A program made the position numbers and the translations under genes. The notes beneath the pieces are model-generated. The model was not told where the DNA came from and did not search any database. It worked only from the letters and a program-made list of their open reading frames with translations. DNA of 48,419 nucleotides from Terriglobia bacterium (GTDB lineage: Bacteria; Acidobacteriota; Terriglobia; Bryobacterales; Bryobacteraceae), in contig JAIQFL010000037.1 in the NCBI GenBank assembly GCA_020073365.1, forward strand, positions 1-48,419, written 5' to 3'. This document shows positions 23,233 through 31,862 of this stretch, piece after piece. How positions within the stretch are numbered: the stretch's first letter is position 1; each line of letters opens with the position of its first letter.

Positions 23233-23772
23233 ATGCACAAGAAATTGCCGGTGGCATTTTTGCTTCTAGCGCCTTCCTGGTTGCTCCCGGCGGACAACCA
23301 ATGGGTTCTCGAACAATCCACTCTGACGTATCATGTGTCCCACCCGTTGCATCAGATCGACGGCGTCAGCCATGCGGCGAGAGGCAAGGGCGTCTGTCAG
23401 GCGGGACAGTGCGATCTTCTGATCGCCGTGCCTGTGAAGTCGTTTGATTCGGGAGATAGCAATCGCGATCTTCACATGATCCAGGTAGCGCGTGGCGCTC
23501 AATTCCCGATGGTCACCGTGCGGCTTCGTTTGCCGGAAGACGCAGCCTCCCTGGCAACCATCCACGCCGATTTGGATGTCGAGTTTGCCGGCCAGACCGC
23601 GCATTACAAGCAGGTACCTTTCCAACACGTGACGCAAGGAAACCAGGCTCGCATCACAGGAACCATTCCGGCTACGCTATCCGATTTCAAGATCGAACCA
23701 CCCTCGCTCCTGGCGATCCCCACCAAGAACGAAATACCAATCCGCGTGGAAATGACGTGGCGGCCGATGTGA
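23233..23772 (+). CDS. YceI-family exported protein
   Basis: 179 residues with a signal peptide (VAFLLLAPSWLLPA) and a YceI-like lipocalin barrel: WVLEQSTLTYHVSHPLHQID at the start, the DLHMIQVARGAQFPMVTV segment, and the closing strand pair DFKIEPPSLLAIPTKNEIPI. YceI proteins bind long-chain isoprenoid or lipid ligands in the periplasm and are linked to base or oxidative stress. The ATG follows GAGGAAGG. It is co-transcribed with the b561-like protein upstream, which suggests a quinone- or isoprenoid-related redox task. Confidence 0.85.
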   Translation: MHKKLPVAFLLLAPSWLLPADNQWVLEQSTLTYHVSHPLHQIDGVSHAARGKGVCQAGQCDLLIAVPVKSFDSGDSNRDLHMIQVARGAQFPMVTVRLRLPEDAASLATIHADLDVEFAGQTAHYKQVPFQHVTQGNQARITGTIPATLSDFKIEPPSLLAIPTKNEIPIRVEMTWRPM

Positions 23773-23816
23773 TCTCCCGAATCACAGGCGAGATCTGAGT
23801 ACTCCGTTTCCGAAAT

Positions 23817-23843
23817 GGGGCGCGCATCGGGATGCCGCGCCCC
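23817..23843. terminator. GC-rich stem-loop after the YceI gene
   Basis: Arms GGGGCGCG-CAT and ATG-c-CGCGCCCC around CGGG, in the gap between the convergent YceI and ABC permease genes. No T-run follows on either strand, so termination would be weak or factor-assisted. Confidence 0.45.
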
Positions 23844-23928
23844 GATCGGCGCCGGGCCCACAGGGGGGCACCCCGCAAGCGAGGGTATCGAGATACGGGA
23901 CTAACTGCTGAAGCAATGTGCTTAGGAA

Positions 23929-24942
23929 CTATACAATCGGCGCCCGGTCCATCTCGCGGCCGTAGTGCCAAAGGGAAATCAGCCACGCCGCGACGCACAC
24001 CAGCAGCACCAGCGGGCTGCTGAAGAAGATCCCCGAGGCGGCCATCGCCATCAAGGCGGCCTGGACCAAGCCAAAGACCATGGCAGCGCCGGTGGAGAAT
24101 CGCCAGCGTGTTTGGGCGCGCGGGAGGTGGACCGTAGGCTCATGGCCGAGAGCCAGCGCGACCATCGCAGCACCGGTACCGGCAAGAGGGGAGAGCGGCA
24201 GCGTCAGAGGAATCGCTACCAGCAGGAAGGCGGCATCCTTGGCGGCCAGTATCTGCCAGCCTCCGAGCGGCAGGAGGCGGTAACGGCCCAGGCCCCCAGC
24301 GCCATCCAGACCGAACAGGCACTGCGCGTAGCTCGAGAGCGCCAGCACCACCAACACCGTGATGGCCAGAAACGCTTCCGGCGGCAAGGGCGGGCCCAAC
24401 AGGCGATACACCAGGACCAGGAGGCTCAGGATCAGGGCGCAGTAGAAATCCAGGGTGGAGAGCATTTCGCGGAGGTTCTTGCGGATGAGCTGATTCAATG
24501 GACCCGGAAAATTGGGAACCAGCCTCCACAAGCTCTGCGTGGAAAAGATGCGGAGATCGGAGAGCAGGAAGCCGGCCGCGAACAAACCAGCCCCCAGCGC
24601 CCAAAGCCCTGGTGTGATCTTGCCGCGCGCGGCCCACACCGCCAGGGCCACAACCATCCAGGAGACCGGGTTGATCCACGGGCTCACGGCACGCAGCACC
24701 CAATGCTCGCGCTTCTCCAGCGGCCATAGAGCGAGCCGCGAGGCGGGGATTTTGCGCAGAGGGTCGGTGCTCAAGGGAAACAGCAGCACCAGCCCCATGA
24801 TCAGAAAAAGGAAGCCGCCCGCTTCCTGCAGCAGGAAAGCGCTGACCAGGAAAAAATTGTTGCCGGCCACGGACTGGAACGACTTCTGATCGCGGCGGAA
24901 GGCTTGCGCGAGGGCCCTTAGGATCGCGAAGACCCGAGCCAT
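23929..24942 (-). CDS. ABC transporter permease-like membrane protein
   Basis: 337 residues with about nine hydrophobic segments and conserved breaks (LIRKNLREMLSTLDFYCALI, GLDGAGGLGRYRLLPLGGWQI, AAKDAAFLLVAI). The ATG at 24942 (MARVFAILRALAQAFRRDQK) overlaps the end of the ATPase gene by 25 nt; the longer frame to 25482 lies inside that gene and is not real. It forms an ABC-2-like exporter with the ATPase. The substrate is unknown; no accessory protein is encoded nearby. Confidence 0.8.
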   Translation of the reverse strand: MARVFAILRALAQAFRRDQKSFQSVAGNNFFLVSAFLLQEAGGFLFLIMGLVLLFPLSTDPLRKIPASRLALWPLEKREHWVLRAVSPWINPVSWMVVALAVWAARGKITPGLWALGAGLFAAGFLLSDLRIFSTQSLWRLVPNFPGPLNQLIRKNLREMLSTLDFYCALILSLLVLVYRLLGPPLPPEAFLAITVLVVLALSSYAQCLFGLDGAGGLGRYRLLPLGGWQILAAKDAAFLLVAIPLTLPLSPLAGTGAAMVALALGHEPTVHLPRAQTRWRFSTGAAMVFGLVQAALMAMAASGIFFSSPLVLLVCVAAWLISLWHYGREMDRAPIV

Positions 24943-25661
24943 TCCAGTTCCTCCACCACGGGCGCTTCCACCAGATCGAAGTAATGCTGTTCGAGCGATT
25001 GCGGCAGGTCTCCGGTGGGCGAATCCCACACGATCTTTCCCTTGCGGATCATGACGAGTTGCGTGGCGATTTGCTCCACCACCTGAAGAATATGAGAAGT
25101 GAGGAACACCGTGACCCCGCGGTGGGAGATCGACTCCAGCAGATCGCGCATGATCTTGGAGGTTACCGGGTCGATGGCTTCGAAGGGCTCGTCGAGGAAC
25201 AGGACCCGGGGATTGGGGAGCAGCGCCATGGCGAAGGCGGTCTTCTTGCGCATGCCGTGGGAACAGGATGCGGCAAAAGTGTTGCGGCCGTGGCCGAGGC
25301 TCAGAGCGTGGAGCAACTGGTCGGTGCGGGAGCGGGTCTCCTGGCGGCCCACGCCGTAGACGCTGCCGGTGAGGAGCAGGTGCTCTTCCACGGTGAGATC
25401 GTCGAACAGCCCGAGGTCTTCGGGGAGGACGCCGATGCGGCGTTTGACTTCCAGCGGCTCGGCCTTCACGTTGAGGCCGCAAACCTCCACCTCGCCGGAA
25501 GTCGGGGGGAGCAGGCCGGTGAGCATCCTGACGGTAGTCGATTTTCCGGCGCCATTGGGGCCCAGGAAGGCGCAGATGGCCCCGGCGGAGACCTCAAAGG
25601 TGAGCTGGTCCACGGCGGTAAACTCCCCAAAGCGGCGCGTGAGGTTGCGGCACGAGATCAT
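24918..25661 (-). CDS. ABC transporter ATP-binding protein
   Basis: 247 residues. Walker A GPNGAGKSTT, Q-loop region IGVLPEDLGLFDDL, an unusual signature CSHGMRKKTA in place of LSGGQ, Walker B VLFLDEPFEAID, and the switch His in FLTSH. This pattern is usual for ATPases of ABC-2-type exporters. It is the first gene of a two-gene operon with the permease at 23929-24942. Confidence 0.92.
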   Translation of the reverse strand: MISCRNLTRRFGEFTAVDQLTFEVSAGAICAFLGPNGAGKSTTVRMLTGLLPPTSGEVEVCGLNVKAEPLEVKRRIGVLPEDLGLFDDLTVEEHLLLTGSVYGVGRQETRSRTDQLLHALSLGHGRNTFAASCSHGMRKKTAFAMALLPNPRVLFLDEPFEAIDPVTSKIMRDLLESISHRGVTVFLTSHILQVVEQIATQLVMIRKGKIVWDSPTGDLPQSLEQHYFDLVEAPVVEELEWLGSSRS

Positions 25662-25725
25662 TCTTCTATTGTGCAGGACCGGGCGGGTGGCGCAAAGCTG
25701 CTAAAATTCTCGTCACAAAGCCGTT

Positions 25726-26325
25726 ATGGGCATCGTCTTAAAGGGTGTGCAGCCTGCCGAGGAATTCGCTCTGACTCCGGCCCAAGCCAGTGCGGACGAC
25801 AATAGTCGCGCTACCGGTGCGTGGTTCGACACGATGTTCCGGGACCACTATCCGCGCGTCGTGGGCCTGTTGGCGCGGCTCACGGGCGACCGCGGCCAGG
25901 CCGAGGAGATCGCGGCCGACGTGTTTTGCAAGCTCTCGCAGCAGACCGGGCTGCGGCTCGATCGCGAGCAGATGACGCCGTGGCTCTACCGCGTGGCCAC
26001 CAATGCCGGGCTGGACGGGGTACGTTCCAACTCACGGCGCAAGCGGCGGGAAGAGGCTGCTGGGACGGCGAGTCTACACGCCGCCGCGACCGGCGATGCG
26101 CTGCAGGAGATTCTGAAGGAGGAGCGTTGCGTGCGCGTACGGGCGGTGCTCAGCGCGCTGAAACCCAGGGACGCACAATTGTTGTTACTGCGGGCGAACG
26201 GACTGTCATACCGGGAACTCGCGGAGACGTTGGGAATCCAGGCAGCGTCGGTGGGCACGCTGCTGGCGCGCGCCGAAGCTGAGTTTGAGCGCAGGTACCG
26301 CGCCCGCTACGGAGATGACGTATGA
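25726..26325 (+). CDS. ECF RNA polymerase sigma factor
   Basis: 199 residues with sigma region 2 (FDTMFRDHYPRVVGLLARLT, AEEIAADVFCKL, PWLYRVATNAGLD) and region 4 (LLLLRANGLSYRELAETLGI, AASVGTLLARAEAEFERRY). The stop overlaps the start of a zinc-finger anti-sigma gene by 4 nt, the standard arrangement. TAAAAT lies 18 nt before the ATG but without a clear -35; such operons are often self-regulated. The ECF subgroup and signal are unknown. Confidence 0.92.
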   Translation: MGIVLKGVQPAEEFALTPAQASADDNSRATGAWFDTMFRDHYPRVVGLLARLTGDRGQAEEIAADVFCKLSQQTGLRLDREQMTPWLYRVATNAGLDGVRSNSRRKRREEAAGTASLHAAATGDALQEILKEERCVRVRAVLSALKPRDAQLLLLRANGLSYRELAETLGIQAASVGTLLARAEAEFERRYRARYGDDV

Positions 26326-26951
26326 AGGAGTGTTGGTCTGAAGGAGAGTTGCGGGCGTACCTCGACCGCGAACTGCCGCCGGAAGACATGGAACGTGTGG
26401 CAGCGCACCTGGAGGTGTGTTCGGAGTGCGGCGACCTTTGGGCGGAACTGGCGGGCCGCGCGGCACGGGTCGCGGCCTTGATGAACGCGCTGCCGGAGCC
26501 GGATCGTACGGTGTCGATTGGGCGGGTGCCGCGGCGGGCGAAAGCCGCGACGTGGCGATGGGCCGGCGCGGCGGCGGCCCTGGCGGCGGGGCTCGCGGCA
26601 GGGTTCTTGGCGATTCCCAAACGCCAACCGCAAGTGACGGTCGTACTGCCGGCCCCCGCGGCTCCCGCAGCAGTCGGAGCGCAGGCGGACGACCCCATCG
26701 AACCGCAGGTTCCGCGGGTCATGACCGCGGCCTCACGGCCCGGCAGAGCCCGGCAGGCGCATCCGGTGAGGCGGCAGATGCCCTCGGAGGTCCGGTCCAG
26801 CGACGATTTCGTGTCTCTGGATGACGAACCGATCAGCACGGGCGTGGTGTTACGGGTGGAATTGGGACCCAAAGGGATTCCAGCGGATGTTATTTTCGGG
26901 TCGGACGGGCGTCCCCACGCCATCCGGCTGGTGAACAACAAATCGAAGTAA
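26322..26951 (+). CDS. zinc-finger anti-sigma factor
   Basis: 209 residues. The N-terminal zf-HC2-type domain has H-x3-C-x2-C in AHLEVCSECG. One membrane helix follows (about residues 83-102), then a Pro/Ala-rich linker and a small extracytoplasmic domain ending VVLRVELGPKGIPADVIFGS. It is coupled to the sigma factor by overlap and should hold it inactive at the membrane. The outer domain contains a short AMIN/TonB-like strand pattern that I cannot assign. Confidence 0.85.
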   Translation: MKECWSEGELRAYLDRELPPEDMERVAAHLEVCSECGDLWAELAGRAARVAALMNALPEPDRTVSIGRVPRRAKAATWRWAGAAAALAAGLAAGFLAIPKRQPQVTVVLPAPAAPAAVGAQADDPIEPQVPRVMTAASRPGRARQAHPVRRQMPSEVRSSDDFVSLDDEPISTGVVLRVELGPKGIPADVIFGSDGRPHAIRLVNNKSK

Positions 26952-26966
26952 TGAGGAGAACAGACG

Positions 26967-27965
26967 ATGAAGCGACTCTACGTGATGGCGGCAGCCGTTC
27001 CCCTGTTGGCGCTGTTGGCTGTGGCGCAGGATGATGCGGCGGCGCAGAAGATGAAGGCGATGGAACAGTTGCAGAAGGTGAAGGCGGAATTTGATGCGGT
27101 GGCTAGCCAGATGAAGGTCATTGGCATCGCCGGGGCGGCCATGGGGCCAACCGTGAAGGGCGCGCCCTATTCAGCCGTCGAGGTTTCGGAGCATAATCAG
27201 GTACTGGCCGACGGAACCCGCATTCATAATGAAAGCCAGACTACCGTCTATCGGGACAGCGAGGGCCGGGTGCGTCGCGAAACTCCCAATCAGATCACCA
27301 TCATGGACCCGGTGGCCGGCGCGAGCTACTTCCTCAACCCCAAGACCCAAACAGTTACGAAAGCTGCGCTATCCGTTTCGTGGAGGCGCGTTACGCCGGT
27401 TACGCCGGGGTCCACAACAGGGGATTTTGCATACTCGGCGGCAGGCACCATGACCGAGAACGCGACCTTCGAGGTGAGGACCAGCAAGGACGGGAACACT
27501 TCGGTAACCGTCGACGGAAAACCGGTAGATCCGTCGACCATCAAGATGGAAACACGATCCTTTTCCCTCAACGGCGCACCCGTGGATGAGCAGACGTTCG
27601 CCATAGCGCAGGACAAAATGAAGGCGGAAATGGCCGTTGCGGCTGGGGCCGGCGGCGTCCTGCGGAGCAGAATCACCAGCCCGGGGAAGACTGAGGCTCT
27701 GGGCAAGCAGATGATGGAGGGCGTCAATGCCGATGGCACCCGCTTCAGCACGACCTTGGAAACCGGCGCGGTCGGCAATGACAGGCCCATCCAGATGGTG
27801 AACGAACGCTGGTATTCTTCCGAGTTGCAGACGGTGATGATGACGAGGCACAGCGATCCACGGACCGGAGAAGAGACGTTCCGGCTAACCAACGTGAGCC
27901 GGAGCGAGCCGGGCGCGGACATCTTCCAGGTGCCCGCGAATTATCAGATTGTGGAGCGGAAGTAA
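26967..27965 (+). CDS. exported protein in the ECF operon
   Basis: 332 residues with a signal peptide (MKRLYVMAAAVPLLALLAVAQ), a short coiled-coil (MKAMEQLQKVKAEFDAV), and a region typical of acidobacterial exported proteins: PYSAVEVSEHNQVLADGTRI, TVYRDSEGRVRRE, and the closing TRHSDPRTGEETFRLTNVSR. GAGGAG stands before the ATG and the gene follows the anti-sigma stop by 15 nt, so it is a likely operon member and perhaps the main output of the sigma factor. Function unknown. Confidence 0.8.
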   Translation: MKRLYVMAAAVPLLALLAVAQDDAAAQKMKAMEQLQKVKAEFDAVASQMKVIGIAGAAMGPTVKGAPYSAVEVSEHNQVLADGTRIHNESQTTVYRDSEGRVRRETPNQITIMDPVAGASYFLNPKTQTVTKAALSVSWRRVTPVTPGSTTGDFAYSAAGTMTENATFEVRTSKDGNTSVTVDGKPVDPSTIKMETRSFSLNGAPVDEQTFAIAQDKMKAEMAVAAGAGGVLRSRITSPGKTEALGKQMMEGVNADGTRFSTTLETGAVGNDRPIQMVNERWYSSELQTVMMTRHSDPRTGEETFRLTNVSRSEPGADIFQVPANYQIVERK

Positions 27966-28024
27966 CAGCTAACAACCTGGTCCGTTCAGTTCCTAATCCA
28001 AAAGAGAATGCCTTCTGAAAAAAC

Positions 28025-28047
28025 GGCGGGCGCTGGGAGCGCCCGCC
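28025..28047 (-). terminator. intrinsic terminator of the M48 protease gene
   Basis: Perfect 9-bp stem GGCGGGCGC / GCGCCCGCC with a 5-nt loop. On the minus strand the stem is followed by a run of six T, 30 nt past the protease stop. On the plus strand the same hairpin may also help end the ECF operon. Confidence 0.75.
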
Positions 28048-28076
28048 AGGGCCGAGGTTGGGTTTTGACGCGACCC

Positions 28077-29132
28077 TCAGAAGATCCTAGCTGTACCTTC
28101 TGGGACGGCCGATGCCGGCATGTCGGGGTTCAGCGGATTGCGGCGCTTGAGCGTGGGCCGCTCGTCGTCCTTATCGGGCGCGCTTTCGCGGCCGTCAACG
28201 CGATCCGGGCTGCCCTGGGTGGATCGGCGAAGCGTCGGGCCGGTGTCCCCCGGTTTGGACTTGCGGCGGTTTAGACTCTTTTCCAGTTGTTGCTTCACCT
28301 CGTTGAACTCAGAGGTCGTAATCACGTATTGGGGCTGTTGCGCCAGCAGTTCCTGCACGTTCTTTTGTGCGGACTTGATTCGCACGGCGGTGTTGGGATG
28401 CGAACGAAAAAGCTCCGATACCGTTCCAGGCTTCTTCCTTTCGAGCGATTCCATTTTTTCGAAGAAATCGATGAACGCCGTGGGATCGTAGCCGGCCTTG
28501 TAGATATACTGCAAACCCAACAGGTCCGCCTCCTGTTCGAAACCGCGCGAGAACTTCAGAAAGGTGAGGGGCAGGGCCAGGCCGGCTCCCTGCCGGATGG
28601 CGTAGCCGGGCCAGCCGCCCAGGAAGATCAGCGGAAGACTGGCGAAGTCGACGATCCGGCCGCGCGAAGCCTGACGGGTCCCGTGGCGTGCCGCAACATG
28701 CGCAATCTCATGCGCCATGGCGGACGCAAGTTCGGCCTCGGTGTCGGCTTTCAGGACCAGACCGGCGTTGACAAACAGGAACCCGCCGGGCAGGGCGAAG
28801 GCATTCACCTGGTCGCTATCGATCATCTTGGCCGTGACTGGGACCTTAATATCGGAGTTGCGGGCCAGGTTTTGAGCCAGGCGGTTGATGAATTCCGCCG
28901 GAATGGGGGCATCCACGAGCTTGGCTTCTCTCTCCACTTCCTGGGCCAACTGCTTGCCCAGCGCGATTTCCTTCTCCAGGGAGTAGAAGTTGACGCCCGT
29001 GCCAACATCGCGATTGCCGATCTGGTCCGGGTCTTTTTTCTTGTCCTTCGACTGCGCGTCGAGCGGTGCCAATGCTGCTCCGCCCAGTGCCATTGCCAGG
29101 GCAACATGCAGAATCGCGTCGATCCGCTTCAT
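28077..29132 (-). CDS. exported M48-family zinc metalloprotease (BepA-like)
   Basis: 351 residues. A signal peptide (ILHVALAMALGGAALAPLDAQ) precedes an M48 peptidase domain with the zinc motif AMAHEIAHVAARHGTRQ (HExxH near residue 141) and the third-ligand region FEQEADLLGLQYIYKAGYDP (about 200). The C-terminal ~70 residues are charged and disordered. There are no TPR repeats, unlike BepA of E. coli. It probably degrades or assists outer-membrane proteins in the periplasm. The ATG at 29132 follows GAGGG and is preferred to the start at 29168, which adds 12 unconserved residues. Confidence 0.9.
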   Translation of the reverse strand: MKRIDAILHVALAMALGGAALAPLDAQSKDKKKDPDQIGNRDVGTGVNFYSLEKEIALGKQLAQEVEREAKLVDAPIPAEFINRLAQNLARNSDIKVPVTAKMIDSDQVNAFALPGGFLFVNAGLVLKADTEAELASAMAHEIAHVAARHGTRQASRGRIVDFASLPLIFLGGWPGYAIRQGAGLALPLTFLKFSRGFEQEADLLGLQYIYKAGYDPTAFIDFFEKMESLERKKPGTVSELFRSHPNTAVRIKSAQKNVQELLAQQPQYVITTSEFNEVKQQLEKSLNRRKSKPGDTGPTLRRSTQGSPDRVDGRESAPDKDDERPTLKRRNPLNPDMPASAVPEGTARIF

Positions 29133-29155
29133 AGGTCTACCCTCACTGCCATGGA

Positions 29156-29171
29156 TGCACGCTGGCATCCA
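29156..29171 (-). promoter_or_regulatory. weak sigma-54-like element before the M48 gene
   Basis: On the minus strand TGGATGCCAGCGTGCA: GG and GC 10 nt apart, with the -12 part (GTGCA) better than the -24 part. It overlaps a perfect inverted repeat GGATGC-N6-GCATCC (29153-29170), so it could instead be an operator. Confidence 0.3.
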
Positions 29172-29311
29172 CGGGTCCTGGTCAGGCGGCGCCTGGTTCG
29201 CTCGCGGCGGATGGCGCGCTGACCCGATCCGCTCCTCACAGACGAGGCGTCACGTCCACTTGGCCCGGTGATGATCGAGCGGAAGGGTTCCAATCGCTGC
29301 CTACGATTACT

Positions 29312-29539
29312 TCATTGGCCGTTCGATATCCGGAGCCGCAACTCCCGTTCTGCCTCAAACCAGTCCTCCTGGTCGTTTTGCTGCGGGCACCCTTTTTCCA
29401 CCCAACGCCGGTACGCAAGTACGGCGATCTCCTTTTCGTCCAGCAACGGATTGGCGTCCGCCTCGATTTCGAGCTTCGCTGGAGAATTGTCAGGGGACGC
29501 TGCAGGCTTGTGTTCAACCGCTGCATCTTGCTTCGACAT
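29312..29539 (-). CDS. DUF2934-family small protein
   Basis: 75 residues, charged throughout. The C-terminal half has the DUF2934 pattern EIAVLAYRRWVEKGCPQQND then DWFEAERELR. The start has AGGAG 8 nt upstream. It is last in a minus-strand gene series that begins near 32536. Function unknown; such proteins are common in Acidobacteriota next to stress genes. Confidence 0.75.
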   Translation of the reverse strand: MSKQDAAVEHKPAASPDNSPAKLEIEADANPLLDEKEIAVLAYRRWVEKGCPQQNDQEDWFEAERELRLRISNGQ

Positions 29540-29623
29540 GGAACACTCCTTTCTAAAGCTTCGACTGCGGGATTGCCGGCCAAGGCTAGCATCCCGGTAT
29601 ACTTTGCAGTCACCGGTCCAGAC

Positions 29624-30778
29624 TCATGCAGCTTTCTCGCGATAGTAAGCGGGATCGGCGTAGCGCAGCAGACACCCTACTCCGCCCAGTTGCATCAAGA
29701 GGTCGCTATGGTCCACTACTTCGATCCCACATCCAAGCTGTTCCGCCCGCCGGACCATTTCTTCCTTGATGTCAAACTGCCGCAGTTGACCGCTTTGGCA
29801 CCGGGGGCACGCCGCCACGGACTTCGCCTCGGATACGGTAAGCCCGCACGCGAGGCAACTCCACCCCTCGCCAGGTGCATAGTCTCTAGCCAACACAAGC
29901 ACATCAACCTGCCCGGCGCACAAGGCGGCCAGACTCGAGTGCGTCCCCGCCACGGCCAGCCCATGGGTGTGAATCTGCTTCAGCAACTGGTCAACCATGG
30001 CCAGCGACTCGCTTTCCTCGTGCTCGAGGAACGGCTGCAAAGTGGCCGCCACTATATCCGAGAGCCGGTCGGCCGCGGTGGCTGAAACGATGTCAACCAG
30101 TCTTGCCACCAGGTGCTTCGGCAAGGCCTGCCGGACGGCGGCGGTAAGCCTTGCAGGACCTGCCAGAATCAGATGCCCATATCCGCCCGCGGACATCAGT
30201 TGGTCCGCGATACGAATCTGCTCGCGGATGAACTGCTTGGTCCGCTCCCGGCGGTGATCCTGGTAGTGTTCCCTGGTCCACTCGTGCCCGATGCGCCGGC
30301 GTAACTCGGGGCGGCTTTTCCAGACCTCCTGGGTGATCGATCCCAGATTGATCCCGAGAATCCGTGCCCGTTCTTCGGTAGCGAAGAGGATCACGTACCG
30401 GTCGTAGTTGTCTTTGATCTCCACCAGGTGATAGATACTGGGCGTATGATTCACGCTGATCCAGGTGGGAAGGGGAACCCGAAACTCGAGCGCCAGGAAG
30501 AATGGCTGCTCCCCGGCCCGCGAGAATAGGGCGAGGCCTAAAGCGTCGCTCGCTGGCCTTGACCGCAGATAGGTTTCAATGGGGCGGAAGGCTGCATCCA
30601 GTTGGATGCGTTCTGGCTCACCGAGGGATTTCCTCAACGTCTGGACTCTCTCGCTCAGCACGTCCTGGCAGGCCGACGGACCTCTCTCCAGGTTCAGATA
30701 GCAACTGATTACGGGCGCCCCGGTCTCCTTTAGTGTCGCCAGCGTGACGATGTGCCGCTGCAGCGTCTTGACTTCCAC
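29624..30778 (-). CDS. eRF1-like protein of the bacterial baeRF group
   Basis: 384 residues with the three-part layout of archaeo-eukaryotic release factors: an N-terminal domain (about 1-130), a central domain (HEWTREHYQDHRRERTKQFI, SAGGYGHLILAGPARLT), and an L7Ae-like C-terminal domain with a zinc knuckle (CLACG...CPRCQ) and the closing GGVGCLLRY. The GGQ tripeptide needed for peptide release is not present; the equivalent loop is basic and charged. Bacterial members have been proposed to act on stalled ribosomes. It sits among stress-type genes, which fits ribosome rescue or hibernation, but that is inference. Confidence 0.7.
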   Translation of the reverse strand: MEVKTLQRHIVTLATLKETGAPVISCYLNLERGPSACQDVLSERVQTLRKSLGEPERIQLDAAFRPIETYLRSRPASDALGLALFSRAGEQPFFLALEFRVPLPTWISVNHTPSIYHLVEIKDNYDRYVILFATEERARILGINLGSITQEVWKSRPELRRRIGHEWTREHYQDHRRERTKQFIREQIRIADQLMSAGGYGHLILAGPARLTAAVRQALPKHLVARLVDIVSATAADRLSDIVAATLQPFLEHEESESLAMVDQLLKQIHTHGLAVAGTHSSLAALCAGQVDVLVLARDYAPGEGWSCLACGLTVSEAKSVAACPRCQSGQLRQFDIKEEMVRRAEQLGCGIEVVDHSDLLMQLGGVGCLLRYADPAYYREKAA

Positions 30779-30805
30779 GATAGATCCTTTCTGCCTCTGG
30801 ACTGT

Positions 30806-30949
30806 CTATTCCAAAAAACGAATGCCGGCATACAGCGCCCAAAAGCCAAAGAGAGAGGCGACCAGCACCCCCGCATAGCGAATCATCCGGGTGGCCGGTT
30901 TTTCCAGCCCCTCGCGCTTTCTGATTTCGTCGTTCAAGCTGTCAAACAT
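30806..30949 (-). CDS. 47-residue single-helix membrane protein
   Basis: MFDSLNDEIRKREGLEKPAT followed by one membrane helix (YAGVLVASLFGFWALYAGI). GGAG stands a few nt before the ATG. It overlaps the end of the receiver-like gene by 16 nt and precedes the baeRF gene by 27 nt, so it is an operon member. Function unknown. Confidence 0.7.
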   Translation of the reverse strand: MFDSLNDEIRKREGLEKPATRMIRYAGVLVASLFGFWALYAGIRFLE

Positions 30950-31428
30950 ACTCTCAACTCCTTTCGGGCGTCTGCCCTCTTGGCGCGTTGCGCCGAGTCC
31001 CGCTGGTTTGCCCAATGTTCCCAGGCCAGGCTCACGCTTCGGCTCACCTCGCCTTTGTCCAGCGGCTTCCGAAGGACGTCGTAGCCGCCCAAGTTCAGGA
31101 CCTCCGCCCAGAGGTAATCGTCCGCCTGCCGTGACGCGACGACGACGGGCGGTCGACTCTGTAGCGACGCCGCAATCTCCAGGATGTCTTTCCAACCGCC
31201 ATCCGGAAGATCCCGCTCGCAGACGATTACACGCGGAAGACTGCAATGTACGTGGAGAATCGTCTCCAGGCAGTTGTCTACCCGATCTGTCCGCCACGGG
31301 AACTGACCGAACATCGAGTCCTGGCCGCTGTCATCTTCAACCGGGCCGACAATCAACACCGTCGGACTCTCCCGGGCCGTGTTGCCGGAAATTGCGTCCC
31401 CCAATGTAAAGAGTTCGTTGTTCTTCAT
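30934..31428 (-). CDS. receiver-like domain protein
   Basis: 164 residues. A CheY-like fold is suggested by TVLIVGPVEDDSG (acidic pocket), VIVCERDLPDGGW (possible phospho-acceptor Asp) and YDVLRKPLDKGEV (conserved Lys-Pro). No output domain is present. Stand-alone receivers often tune kinases or bind partners. The first 20 residues are unrelated to receivers. Phosphorylation is uncertain because the strand-1 acidic pair is shifted. Confidence 0.65.
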   Translation of the reverse strand: MKNNELFTLGDAISGNTARESPTVLIVGPVEDDSGQDSMFGQFPWRTDRVDNCLETILHVHCSLPRVIVCERDLPDGGWKDILEIAASLQSRPPVVVASRQADDYLWAEVLNLGGYDVLRKPLDKGEVSRSVSLAWEHWANQRDSAQRAKRADARKELRVCLTA

Positions 31429-31442
31429 TCCCTACCTGCTTG

Positions 31443-31862
31443 TCAATGATTGTCCGCAACAGATCGTAGCAAGACCGATTCCAGCGCCAGCGTGACGCGA
31501 GCCTGCAGCTTCTCCATCGGTTCGGCAGCGCCCACTGGAAGCCGTGCGTCGAAGAGCCCGGCCGGGTTGACGACAGAAACTTGCGTTCGGTCGCCGTCAA
31601 CCGAAACCAGAACGTGCAAAGGGAAGAACACCCCTGAGGCGCGATCCAATGCCAGTGCCTCGAATACCAGCAATGGGCAGTCCACGAAAAGAATCCTGGA
31701 ACGTACAACCTTCTTCCCCGCTTCCCGGTTGAGGGCGTCTGTTGAGTCGATCTCTCCCACGATGCTGAGCTCAGAGTCGGCCAGTGCACCGCGAATCAGT
31801 TTCAGCACCTTGTCGAACCGCTCCGCGATCCTGTAGGTCGGTCCGGCTGCGACGGCATTCAT
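31443..31862 (-). CDS. DUF302 domain protein A
   Basis: 139 residues with the DUF302 pattern: YRIAERFDKVLKLIRGALAD, then RSRILFVDCPLLVFEALALD, then FPLHVLVSVDGDRTQVSVVN. It is paralogous to the protein at 32120-32536. The ATG at 31862 is chosen, with AAAGG upstream; a GTG at 31883 is possible. It is overlapped by the 3' end of the PGPGW gene. DUF302 proteins are small, often dimeric, of unknown role and often found in sulfur or stress clusters. Confidence 0.7.
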   Translation of the reverse strand: MNAVAAGPTYRIAERFDKVLKLIRGALADSELSIVGEIDSTDALNREAGKKVVRSRILFVDCPLLVFEALALDRASGVFFPLHVLVSVDGDRTQVSVVNPAGLFDARLPVGAAEPMEKLQARVTLALESVLLRSVADNH

